DNA of 21,782 nt from Neisseriales bacterium. Its GTDB lineage: Bacteria > Pseudomonadota > Gammaproteobacteria > Burkholderiales > UBA11063. How positions within the stretch are numbered: the stretch's first letter is position 1; each line of letters begins with the position of its first letter. The stretch lies in NCBI GenBank assembly GCA_008017145.1, contig SSGY01000144.1:1-21782 (forward strand). The letters run 5' to 3'. The notes under the pieces were generated by a model that was not told where the DNA came from, searched no databases, and saw only the letters and a list, made by a program, of their open reading frames with translations. This document shows, piece after piece, positions 8,262 through 14,915 of this stretch. The translations under genes and the position numbers were made by a program.

Positions 8262-9221
8262 ATGATAAAAGTAAAAAATTTCAGTGAGATCATTGAAAAG
8301 GTGAAGATTATTGATGTAAATATTACAGTCAATGAATTAGATAATTCATTATTATCAAATAAAGTTTTTCGAGTCGGAACCAATCATAAACCCAAAGGCA
8401 AAAATGGTTGGATAAAATCATTCAAAAATTCTACAAATATAGTTATTATTATTGGTAACTACGAAAATGACTCAACGCTTAGATTTATTTTAAACTATGG
8501 TAATAGTTTTGAGCGCTACACAAATAGACCATTAGCTCAAAACTTTGAGAACAGTAATCAAGTGAATTTTAAACAGTTATATTCAAGCTTAAAAGTATTG
8601 AATATTAATAATCATCCGTATTTTGTAAACAAAAACCTAGATTATATTTATCATCATGATGATATTAGACTAACTAGATTTGGTCAACTTGCGATTCCAA
8701 TTTACAATGGAATATCTAGCGATATCTGCGGCATTCAGTATATTAATGTTGACGGTACAAAGAGATTTCATCCGCAATCAATTCTTAAACGTAGCGTTTA
8801 TTTTGTTAATCATGAAAGCTCTATTCAAGATGATAGCGTTGCTATTATTGGTGAAGGCTATGCGACAGTAATAACTGCATTTCAAGCACTCATATTACAT
8901 AATCCAAATATTAATGTTATTGCAATAGTAGCGTTTAGTGCCAATAATTTAATTAATGTAATAGATTTAATTTCTACGAATAATATTTTATTACTAGTTG
9001 ATAATGATTGTCAGAGCAAAATTAATGTAGGTCTAAATACTTCTCAACGCATCCTTAGTAAGTATAAAACATTCAAAAATATCAGTCTAGTAATTCCAAA
9101 CCTACCAACTAATGAGTCGTGTGATATCAATGATTATTATCGTTACTATCACAGAATTAGTGATAACGGCTTTAGTAAAGTATATCAATTAATAATGAAT
9201 GTCATGTCTGGTCAGCAATAA
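8262..9221 (+). CDS. Toprim-domain primase-like protein
   Basis: The 319-aa protein carries a Toprim domain as found in the primase half of P4 alpha-type proteins. It has the strand GQLAIPIYNG and a DGTKRFHPQSIL segment, then the Toprim Glu E198 in GEGYAT, the metal-binding D247 and D249 in VDND, and D288/D291 in CDINDYY. No zinc-finger Cys cluster is seen at the N terminus, which is unusual for this class. It lies downstream of the D5-type helicase, so the two together probably do what one P4 alpha-like protein does: prime and unwind replication of the element. A small gap with GGTAAC repeats separates the two genes. Confidence 0.82.
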   Translation: MIKVKNFSEIIEKVKIIDVNITVNELDNSLLSNKVFRVGTNHKPKGKNGWIKSFKNSTNIVIIIGNYENDSTLRFILNYGNSFERYTNRPLAQNFENSNQVNFKQLYSSLKVLNINNHPYFVNKNLDYIYHHDDIRLTRFGQLAIPIYNGISSDICGIQYINVDGTKRFHPQSILKRSVYFVNHESSIQDDSVAIIGEGYATVITAFQALILHNPNINVIAIVAFSANNLINVIDLISTNNILLLVDNDCQSKINVGLNTSQRILSKYKTFKNISLVIPNLPTNESCDINDYYRYYHRISDNGFSKVYQLIMNVMSGQQ

Positions 9222-9232
9222 ATTGAATTTCA

Positions 9233-9256
9233 TTTGGGTTACCTAGGTTACCCAAA
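9233..9256 (+). promoter_or_regulatory. GGTTACC double repeat / imperfect 24-bp palindrome (candidate operator)
   Basis: GGTTACC occurs twice with TA between; the whole 24 bases are a palindrome except for two symmetrically placed T/T mismatches. It lies 30 bases before the ATG of the membrane-protein gene. It is the inverse orientation of the GGTAACC repeats at 8195-8212, with a similar AAAATTAAcAAAAT flank. Confidence 0.55.
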
Positions 9257-9286
9257 ATTAACAAAATAATATTTTTCGAGGAAACT

Positions 9287-9568
9287 ATGAAAACAAAAAT
9301 TTTTAGAGCAATAAATAAATTACTTGATGTGAATCTTAAATACATTACACCAGTATTATTTTCATTGTTTATGCTTTTTATTAGCTGCATTTTAATCATG
9401 ATATTAGATGATTATTTGGATAAATATTTGTCGAATTGGCGGCTAGCTATTTTGATTCCCGTGGTTTATTTTTTCATGTTTATCATACTAAAACCAGCAT
9501 TGTTTGCATTAAATAATTGGAGCAAATTAGTTATTAATTTATCTTCTAGGTTAAGCCATGCAAAATAA
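9287..9568 (+). CDS. Small membrane protein with two transmembrane helices
   Basis: No family is recognised. The 93-aa product has two hydrophobic helices, about 19-41 (ITPVLFSLFMLFISCILIMI) and 52-72, joined by a short acidic loop with DDYLDKYL, and Lys/Arg-rich ends, so both termini are probably cytoplasmic. GAGGAA lies 4 bases before the ATG, a strong ribosome site. It overlaps the next gene by 11 bases, so the two are translationally coupled. Placed between the replication genes and the mobilisation-type gene, it may help DNA transfer at the membrane or act as a small toxin-like or immunity protein; neither is shown. Confidence 0.7.
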   Translation: MKTKIFRAINKLLDVNLKYITPVLFSLFMLFISCILIMILDDYLDKYLSNWRLAILIPVVYFFMFIILKPALFALNNWSKLVINLSSRLSHAK

Positions 9569-10322
9569 GTTGCCAGCTAATTATAAATTAACTGCATATA
9601 CAGATCACGCTCATAAATTAATAATTAATACTGAGCGTAAGAACCAAATTCTTAATTTTATTGCTGAAAATAATTGGGCTACGGTGTCTAATTTACAAGA
9701 TTTTATTAAAGTTAAGCATCGCCAAAGTATCACTAGGTTATTGGATGGTTTGGTGGGTACAGGGAAATTATTTGTTAATAAAATTTTGGTGAATAATGTA
9801 AGTCATAATGTTTATACCATAACTAATTTGGGTTGTTTTTCAATTAACTTAGGATATCGGTATTACCAGTTTCGCTTAAGCACACAGAATTTCTTACATG
9901 CAACAAAAGTGCAAAGTTTGCAAATAATTTCATTATCCTTTGGCTTTACTTGGATAAATGAACTAAATATTATTCGTAGTAAGTTATATTCTTCTCAACC
10001 AGATGGAGTTCTTATTGTACCAAAAAGTTCGGTACAGATAAGCATCGAGTTGCAGAGGAATAAGCTAAATATTAATTCATTTAAAGCCAAAATTAATAAA
10101 TGTTTAGCGGATGCTTTGAATAAAAAATTTACCTCAATTTTATATGTATGTACAGATAATGTAACTGCCAACATTATGAGTAGGACATTTAATTCGATTA
10201 ATTCAGTAAAAGGTAAAAATAACAAGAGCGTTATTTTAACCCCCGAATATCGCAAGTATTTTGAGTTTATTAATATTATTGATTACCACAATTATTTAAA
10301 CAAATTAATTTTACAGGGGTAA
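9558..10322 (+). CDS. Replication-relaxation-like / mobilisation protein (winged helix plus nuclease-like fold)
   Basis: The N-terminal half (about 22-95) is a winged-helix DNA-binding domain: RKNQILNFIAENNWATVSNLQDFI, RQSITRLLDGLVGTGKLF and a VYTITNLG wing. The C-terminal half has a PD-(D/E)xK-like arrangement: P148-D149-G150 and then IELQ with E164 and Q166 (Gln where Lys is usual), followed by a Lys-rich helix. This two-part layout is that of replication-relaxation proteins found on plasmids and integrative elements, which act in DNA processing during mobilisation. It overlaps the membrane-protein gene and sits just upstream of a 68-aa possible DNA-binding protein and a coupling ATPase, fitting a transfer role. 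It is the only candidate in the window for handling the transfer origin, since no classical His-triad relaxase is present. Function is inferred from the fold only. Confidence 0.5.
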   Translation: MQNKLPANYKLTAYTDHAHKLIINTERKNQILNFIAENNWATVSNLQDFIKVKHRQSITRLLDGLVGTGKLFVNKILVNNVSHNVYTITNLGCFSINLGYRYYQFRLSTQNFLHATKVQSLQIISLSFGFTWINELNIIRSKLYSSQPDGVLIVPKSSVQISIELQRNKLNINSFKAKINKCLADALNKKFTSILYVCTDNVTANIMSRTFNSINSVKGKNNKSVILTPEYRKYFEFINIIDYHNYLNKLILQG

Positions 10323-10328
10323 ATTAAC

Positions 10329-10535
10329 ATGTCATTAATTTCACGTATTCAGCCACAAGCTGAAATTAGATTTAAGATTTCTAAATCGTTACTAACTGAA
10401 TTAGAAAATCTTAAAAAAGATGCCAAAGAACTTGGGTTAAGCTTGAATCTTGATTCAGCTTTTGAACAAAATTTACGTAAACTGGTTAATAAAATCAGAG
10501 GTGAAATGACTGATTTTATGAACCAAAAGGAGTAA
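10329..10535 (+). CDS. Small protein, possible ribbon-helix-helix-like accessory factor
   Basis: The 68-aa protein has a short strand (AEIRFKIS), a Lys/Leu-rich helix (LLTELENLKKDAKELG), a turn with SLNLDS, and a second amphipathic helix (FEQNLRKLVNKIRGEM). This order is like small ribbon-helix-helix accessory proteins of mobilisation systems, but similarity is loose. AGGGG just before the ATG overlaps the end of the preceding gene, so the two are co-expressed. A 52-base hairpin follows 14 bases after the stop. Binding to that DNA is a reasonable guess, not shown. Confidence 0.6.
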   Translation: MSLISRIQPQAEIRFKISKSLLTELENLKKDAKELGLSLNLDSAFEQNLRKLVNKIRGEMTDFMNQKE

Positions 10536-10548
10536 ATTTATTCAAAAC

Positions 10549-10600
10549 TACTCGTTATAGTTATTCGTTTTGTGAGTGCAGCGAATATATATAACGAGTA
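10549..10600 (+). repeat. Long hairpin / inverted repeat after the mobilisation genes
   Basis: An 11-bp perfect pairing (10549-10559 with 10590-10600) is extended by a 6-bp pairing (10562-10567 with 10582-10587) around a 14-nt loop. No T run follows, so it is not a simple terminator. It may be the first helix of the structured RNA or the inverted repeat of an oriT. Confidence 0.65.
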
Positions 10601-10723
10601 TCCCAATTCTTTTTATGGCGTGGTCTTTAACATAACACAGCGCAAATTACGTCTGGACAACGATTTGCTCTTTTCATCTAGGGATGAAGTTATGTTGGAA
10701 TTGTTGCGACCAGTGCCTCTCAT

Positions 10724-10849
10724 CCATCGAGGCCTCCCGCATTTATCGCTATTTTGACTATTGAAATAGTTAAATGCGTCGCTCAACTTCGTTCGATTTC
10801 ACTGCCGTTCATCAAACTCATTGAGCTTAAATGCGGGAGGCCTCGATGG
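10724..10849. repeat. 22-bp perfect inverted repeat with 82-base spacer
   Basis: Arms 10724-10745 and 10828-10849 are exact reverse complements and contain GAGGCCTC. The spacer itself folds into a hairpin (10747-10778) and a closing GCTCAA/TTGAGC helix. It is the central helix of the structured RNA candidate. Confidence 0.9.
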
Positions 10850-10949
10850 GCGACAATCTCTGAACGAGACGCGCGTGGCGCTGTTGTCTTGCTCGGCACT
10901 GGTCGGGATTTACCATCCCCACTGGCGCAACCGAAGTCTGGGGACTTCT

Positions 10950-10971
10950 AAAAACTCTGGGGAGTTTTTTT
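10950..10971 (+). terminator. Rho-independent terminator of the structured RNA
   Basis: A stem AAAACTC/GAGTTTT with a TGGG loop ends in seven T. The hairpin just before it (10933-10948) has the same TGGG loop on a GAAGTC/GACTTC stem. Confidence 0.75.
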
Positions 10972-10986
10972 GCTGGTGGCACCCCT

Positions 10987-11025
10987 GAGGAAATAATTCT
11001 GGACGAATTATTTTGTGCTTTCCTC
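10987..11025 (+). promoter_or_regulatory. Leader hairpin before the coupling-protein gene
   Basis: A perfect 9-bp stem (10991-10999 with 11005-11013) with loop TGGAC can be extended by GAGG/CCTC at its base (10987-10990 with 11022-11025). It ends 19 bases before the AGGAG ribosome site of the downstream gene. There is no T run, so it is more likely an RNA-stability or translation-control element, or a DNA site, than a terminator. Confidence 0.45.
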
Positions 11026-11055
11026 GGCATGTATTGTTAATCGCAGGAGTCTATT

Positions 11056-12897
11056 ATGGAAAATGATTTTATTTATATTTTGAGAGTAATATTACCAATA
11101 TTTTTAACTCTGCCTCGTCAAGCTTTTTGTGGTGTTTTGTATATTGCATATGCATACCTATTCCTAGGAGGATTGGGGTTTGTTTGTTTACAGATAATGC
11201 GCTATCAACACACAGTTAAAATTCTCTTGCTACGAATTTATGCAATTTGTATTTTCACTTTAACTAGCTTTTATTTATATTCAATCACAGTTTCACTACC
11301 AGATAGCTTAGTTTATGAGTATCAGAATTTACAAATTCAGGCGCTTAATGACTGGTTATGGGTAATGGTATTACCGTTTATACTTGGTGTAGGAATTGGC
11401 TTTGGGTGCTGGGTAATCTTTATGCGCTATATAATGCTGTATGTTGAAAGATTTTTAAACTGGATATCTCGCTCTAATTATAATCTGGAAAAAGATTCTG
11501 AGCAAACTTATAAGGAACGCCAAAAGAGAGGAGTTAAACAATATGACCCAAGTAAATATTTTAAAATTGATAAGGGGTTAATTTTTTTAGGTTGGAATGC
11601 GGAACATAATCAACCAATTTATGAAAATTACGATACATTCAAGAAGAAGCATGTGCAATCTCTTGGACGCAGTCAGGCAGGAAAAAATAAAATCCTCCAA
11701 CCTCTTACTGTACAAATGTTAATGAATGGTTCATTAGTAATTATGCTTGATGTTAAAGAAGGTGGCGATGATATTATGCCACCAATTTTATACAAAGCTA
11801 CTCAAGAATTAGGCTTACCTTATACCTATATGGAATTTGGTATGACTTCTCCAGCGCAATTTAATATTCTGGATTCAAAAGATGTTGATACTTTATATGA
11901 GATACTAATTCAACTGTGTAATTTACAGAAGACTCAAGATATGGCTACCGACTATTATCAACAACAGGCACGTCAAACAATCTTTGAAATCGCTAGCTTT
12001 ATTGCTAGTCAAGAAAACCAAATAACAATTAAAGACATTATGACTACATACTTAACAAAGTTCTTTGATGAAGATATTAAGCCACAAGATAAATCAAAAG
12101 TTCAAACGACTCTTGAAGTATATTGTAATTGGGAATGTATCAATTCTAAACATCCAGATACACCAACTATCAAATCAATAATTGATAATGGTGGAGTATG
12201 GTATATACAAGCTAAAACCGATGTTGCTTATGTAATTATTCAGGCTATTATTGCTATTATCCAGAAAACACCCAACAAATCTAGACATATTACTTTAGTA
12301 GCTGATGAATTTTTCAAATACATAAATAATAATATGATACAGATATTCACAGAAGGAGGTGGTAAGGGAATCCAATGCTTTACGGCTTATCAAACTGCGG
12401 CTCTATTAAAAGCTCAGCAACTTGGAATAACCAATGATGAAATGGTGGGAACTTTATTTGCTAATTGTAGCTATAGCTATATCTATGGCTCTAATGACCC
12501 ATTCATCTTCTCTCAAATTGAAAAATCATCTGGAACTGTTGCAGTAAATGTTGAATCAAGTACCACAACTAGAAATATTGCGGTGATAGATAAACAGGAT
12601 GCTGAAAAGAAATACAATCGTCAGCTAAATGCCAAAGTAACTGCTGGTATGTTGAACCTACTCAAGGATAGTGAGTGCTACTTGCTTCACACTGGTAGAC
12701 CTACTTATTTAACACATGTTGGTTCAATTCCGTTAATGCTAGGGCGATTTGATAAGGATAGACCAGAATTTAAAGAATTGCTTAATGTATCAAGAAAATT
12801 AACATATTCGTTTGATAACATTCCAGACCCAGTTGAATCCAACTGCGCAGGAAATAAATTTATGCATGAAAGTTCTGAATACAATCCATTTGGGTAA
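11056..12897 (+). CDS. VirD4/TraG/TraD-type coupling protein (T4CP) ATPase
   Basis: Coupling proteins carry the DNA-relaxase complex to a type IV secretion channel. The 613-aa protein starts with three or four membrane helices (about 23-48, 57-80 and 99-128), as T4CPs do, followed by a cytoplasmic ATPase. Walker A is GRSQAGKN at 204-211, with Asn after the Lys; VirD4 proteins often have a non-Ser/Thr residue there. MLDVKEGG is the family's D-x-K strand, Walker B is D417-E418 in LVADEFFKY, and GGGKGIQCFTAYQT is the conserved downstream strand and Gln motif. AGGAG lies 7 bases before the ATG. No channel genes (VirB-type) are in the window, so the element probably uses the conjugation machinery of another element. 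The ATPase-containing part is full length. Confidence 0.85.
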   Translation: MENDFIYILRVILPIFLTLPRQAFCGVLYIAYAYLFLGGLGFVCLQIMRYQHTVKILLLRIYAICIFTLTSFYLYSITVSLPDSLVYEYQNLQIQALNDWLWVMVLPFILGVGIGFGCWVIFMRYIMLYVERFLNWISRSNYNLEKDSEQTYKERQKRGVKQYDPSKYFKIDKGLIFLGWNAEHNQPIYENYDTFKKKHVQSLGRSQAGKNKILQPLTVQMLMNGSLVIMLDVKEGGDDIMPPILYKATQELGLPYTYMEFGMTSPAQFNILDSKDVDTLYEILIQLCNLQKTQDMATDYYQQQARQTIFEIASFIASQENQITIKDIMTTYLTKFFDEDIKPQDKSKVQTTLEVYCNWECINSKHPDTPTIKSIIDNGGVWYIQAKTDVAYVIIQAIIAIIQKTPNKSRHITLVADEFFKYINNNMIQIFTEGGGKGIQCFTAYQTAALLKAQQLGITNDEMVGTLFANCSYSYIYGSNDPFIFSQIEKSSGTVAVNVESSTTTRNIAVIDKQDAEKKYNRQLNAKVTAGMLNLLKDSECYLLHTGRPTYLTHVGSIPLMLGRFDKDRPEFKELLNVSRKLTYSFDNIPDPVESNCAGNKFMHESSEYNPFG

Positions 12898-13247
12898 TAA
12901 TTATTGAAACCTTTCAAATAAAAAATTAATTATAGTTAATAATTTCAACTACATCTTTGATTTTTATCTTTGCAGTTTTTAATTTTGTGTATCTTTTCTT
13001 GGTGATATAGATACATATTTATTCTAAAATACGCAGCTAATTTGATGTTTTTGTAAAATCTTTATACTACTATTCTGTGTTGGAATAATTAAATGTGCTT
13101 ATACCTCATCACAGATTAGAGTGTGTTTTTCCTTATATCTAAGGGTTTTTGCTGCACTAGATTGTAGAACTCACAGAAAAATAAGAGTTTTTATAGGCTA
13201 AACATATAATATAATAAAACTATTAGTTACACTTACTGATAATATCA
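12898..13247. other. Intergenic region between convergent genes
   Basis: This is 350 bases of very AT-rich sequence between the rightward coupling-protein gene and a leftward operon. Only a weak 7-bp hairpin (12988-12994 with 13009-13015) is seen, with no strong terminator. The right attachment site of the element may lie here, but no long exact match to the sequence left of the integrase was found; a shared TCAAATAAA is too AT-rich to count. Confidence 0.5.
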
Positions 13248-13532
13248 TCAAGATTGATTTAGTTGTGCAAGAATATTTTGAAAATATTCCATACTGCAAT
13301 CAATTGCAAAGTCACGCCCATCAGGAGTAAAAAACACATGTAAATTTATTGTGGATTGATATAAAACATCATCTAAAGTATAGGTAAATTTTCTTACAGC
13401 TTCATGCTCAAAGAATTTATCTATACTATAACCAAACTTACTAAGAAAATTTATAAAATTCTTATCGGTTGTTACTATCTTATTATTTTTGCTCAAAATA
13501 AGAAATATTGCAGCAATGCATCCATCTATCAA
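13248..13532 (-). CDS. Small downstream frame; likely C-terminal part of a split gene
   Basis: The 94-aa frame starts with TTG whose bases overlap the stop of the upstream gene (TTGA), and no ribosome site of its own stands out. The product begins with a hydrophobic strand-like segment (IDGCIAAIFLIL), then KIVTTDKNFINFLSKFGYSID, and is not recognised. Just upstream in the coding strand is an A5C5 tract. One extra base there would join this frame to the 323-aa protein to give a protein of about 417 aa. It may therefore be the end of a longer ancestral protein rather than a separate gene. Translational coupling of a genuine small protein is the alternative. Confidence 0.5.
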   Translation of the reverse strand: MIDGCIAAIFLILSKNNKIVTTDKNFINFLSKFGYSIDKFFEHEAVRKFTYTLDDVLYQSTINLHVFFTPDGRDFAIDCSMEYFQNILAQLNQS

Positions 13533-14500
13533 TATGGGGGTTTTTCTCGAAGCTCGCCTTGCGTTTTATTAAATTGTGATTCATCTATGTCATGATAATT
13601 ATATTTCCATCCCAGACCTTTCAAAGGCTCAGCGCTAATAAACGGGTGCAAAGGGTATTCCTCATAATAATCATTAAATACGTCTTGAGGGAAGTTATCA
13701 AATAAGTAACTCAATCTGGTGAAAAGTATCTCAAGTAAAAAAATAAGAGGATTTACCGGTGATGTTACTAGGAACTCCAACTGCTTACCATCAAAAGTTG
13801 GACTATATGGCATGGTATTAGACTTAAGAATACTAAATTTATCGCAAATAATTAGATTTGGAAATCTAAATGGTCCATATCCAAGCTTACTACCTTCATT
13901 TACTAGTTTCTCTAACTTTTCAATAAAATGTTCACGTAAAGATGATTCACTAGAAAAACTGTTGTAACCTATGATAAACCTTAATGGCATCATAGCATCA
14001 AGTTTTATAGTTTCTAGAAGCATTTTATCTTCAGCCTCTTGTGTGATTTCTCTATTTCTATAAAGGTTATTGATTGAATGTTCTATGATATTAATTTGTT
14101 CTTGACTAAGATCACCGCTATGTAGAAAGTCTTCATTAGAAGATTTTAGGTTATCGATTGAGCTAAATATTTTGTCCATATAAAGAGTTTTAGTGATAGA
14201 AAATATTGCTATTATATCTTTTGGAGATATCTTATATCTTCCTGTATATGGAATTTCTATTGGGTTACATTCTCTAGTTAAAATTAAATCATACTCCGTA
14301 CTACACCCATCTACAAATGAATTTTTATAAATTTGTATTTTAAAATGATTTAACAGCTCTAATTTAGAAACCCACTCTTTAGTTAAACCTTCATACATTT
14401 CACCGATCGTTGTTGGATGAGTAACGTCTTCGTTTTTTAATTTAATGTTTTCTGTTTCAATAATACATTTTACAATGTCAGCCAATGAAAATAAATTCAT
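13529..14500 (-). CDS. DUF6602-like nuclease-fold protein of unknown function, probably truncated
   Basis: The 323-aa protein starts with a helical region and HPTTIGEMYEGLTKEW. It then shows a strand with EYDLIL and the IPYTGRYKISPKDIIAIF segment, which resembles the DUF6602 family with a PD-(D/E)xK-like core. Where family members read roughly 'IEVKKTL', this protein reads 'FSITKTL', so the catalytic E-x-K is replaced by S-x-T and the nuclease site may be dead. The C-terminal half is not recognised. AGGAG lies 6 bases before the ATG. The frame stops right after an A5C5 tract and a second frame continues from there (see the 94-aa entry). DUF6602-type genes are often accessory genes in variable genome regions; a defence role is only a guess. 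Confidence 0.7.
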   Translation of the reverse strand: MNLFSLADIVKCIIETENIKLKNEDVTHPTTIGEMYEGLTKEWVSKLELLNHFKIQIYKNSFVDGCSTEYDLILTRECNPIEIPYTGRYKISPKDIIAIFSITKTLYMDKIFSSIDNLKSSNEDFLHSGDLSQEQINIIEHSINNLYRNREITQEAEDKMLLETIKLDAMMPLRFIIGYNSFSSESSLREHFIEKLEKLVNEGSKLGYGPFRFPNLIICDKFSILKSNTMPYSPTFDGKQLEFLVTSPVNPLIFLLEILFTRLSYLFDNFPQDVFNDYYEEYPLHPFISAEPLKGLGWKYNYHDIDESQFNKTQGELREKPPY

Positions 14501-14915
14501 ATGATTCTCCTAATGATATATGTGTGCAAATAAATTGGTCTATATTAAATATAATTGCGCACTTTGTTGTATATTTAGTAACATTAACAATATTGTTTAA
14601 AATCTCTCTAGGAGTACGTTGAACTATTTGTTCATGCAACAATTATAAAAAATAAAACATGACTTACTCTAATATTTACATCATTTATTTAATTATATTA
14701 GCCACAAAATATAAATATTCTTAGCTTTAATGTACCTCAGAATGTTTTAGTTCAACAGACTCCTAGGTAAATATATTATCTAATTCTGGACTCCAATCCG
14801 AGGAGAAACATCTAAGTAAATAAAGAACCTGAGTTTGTTGATATGGAGTGATTTTATGCATTTTTCTCAATAGTAACAGATGTTTTTCTAATCGCTATTA
14901 GAAATTAATGCTTCT
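14501..14915. other. Intergenic region holding a MITE-like element
   Basis: The 415 bases between two leftward genes contain the ribosome site of the 323-aa gene (14507-14511), a 159-bp MITE-like insertion (14608-14766) and, at 14886-14903, a 7-bp hairpin (TTCTAAT/ATTAGAA) just after the lipoprotein gene. That hairpin lacks a proper T run on the minus strand. A leftward open stretch of about 40 codons at about 14770-14890 is not convincing as a gene. Confidence 0.5.
14608..14766. mobile_element. MITE-like element with CTAG-flanked terminal inverted repeats
   Basis: The ends 14608-14626 and 14748-14766 are inverted repeats matching at 17 of 19 positions. They begin with CTAG on both sides, which reads as a 4-bp target duplication next to repeats of the form GAGTNNGTTGAACTA. 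The interior is AT-rich and has no gene. Size, terminal repeats and CTAG duplication fit a non-autonomous derivative of an IS5-type element. The family name is an inference; the repeat pair is directly visible. Confidence 0.6.

Larger units (their letters stand above)
10549..10971 (+). ncRNA. Large structured noncoding RNA (candidate, undescribed) or structured origin
   Basis: The block is clearly GC-richer than its neighbours and pairs almost throughout. Helices read off by eye: P1 10549-10600; P2 10604-10609/10698-10703; P3 10629-10636/10689-10696 enclosing hairpins 10642-10668 and 10673-10688; P4 10707-10717/10895-10905 (11 bp perfect); P5 10724-10745/10828-10849 (22 bp perfect) enclosing hairpin 10747-10778 and helix 10781-10786/10821-10826; P6 10852-10856/10884-10888 enclosing hairpins 10857-10869 and 10871-10881; hairpins 10905-10919 and 10933-10948; and a terminator hairpin at 10950-10971. 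Thus P3, P4 plus P5/P6, P5 and P6 each form multi-way junctions. The terminator fixes the strand as +. The few short open frames here do not look like proteins. The role is unknown; it lies between mobilisation genes and the coupling-protein gene of the element. Group II intron, tmRNA, RNase P and 6S signatures were not seen. Confidence 0.6.

Noticed and set aside
10572..11030. Three short open frames (two on +, one on -) across the GC-rich block
   Set aside because: They have no ribosome sites, no recognisable domains and coincide with helices of the structured RNA; long inverted repeats create similar open frames on both strands.
10536..11055. Group II intron or CRISPR-related RNA
   Set aside because: No domain V-like hairpin with a GAAA loop, no GUGYG start, no repeat-spacer array and no cas-like gene in the window.
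11665..11688. Broken Walker A in the coupling protein (Asn after Lys) as a sign of inactivation
   Set aside because: VirD4-type proteins often have a non-Ser/Thr residue after the Lys; Walker B and the other motifs are intact.
12898..13247. Right attachment site of the element
   Set aside because: No exact match longer than about 9 AT-rich bases to the sequence left of the integrase was found.
13529..13560. Programmed -1 frameshift at the A5C5 tract
   Set aside because: The 0-frame codons around the tract do not form a classical X-XXY-YYZ heptamer and no downstream pseudoknot is visible; decay or an indel is simpler.
14770..14890. Leftward 40-codon open stretch next to the MITE
   Set aside because: Short, no ribosome site, no recognisable similarity; at most a relic.
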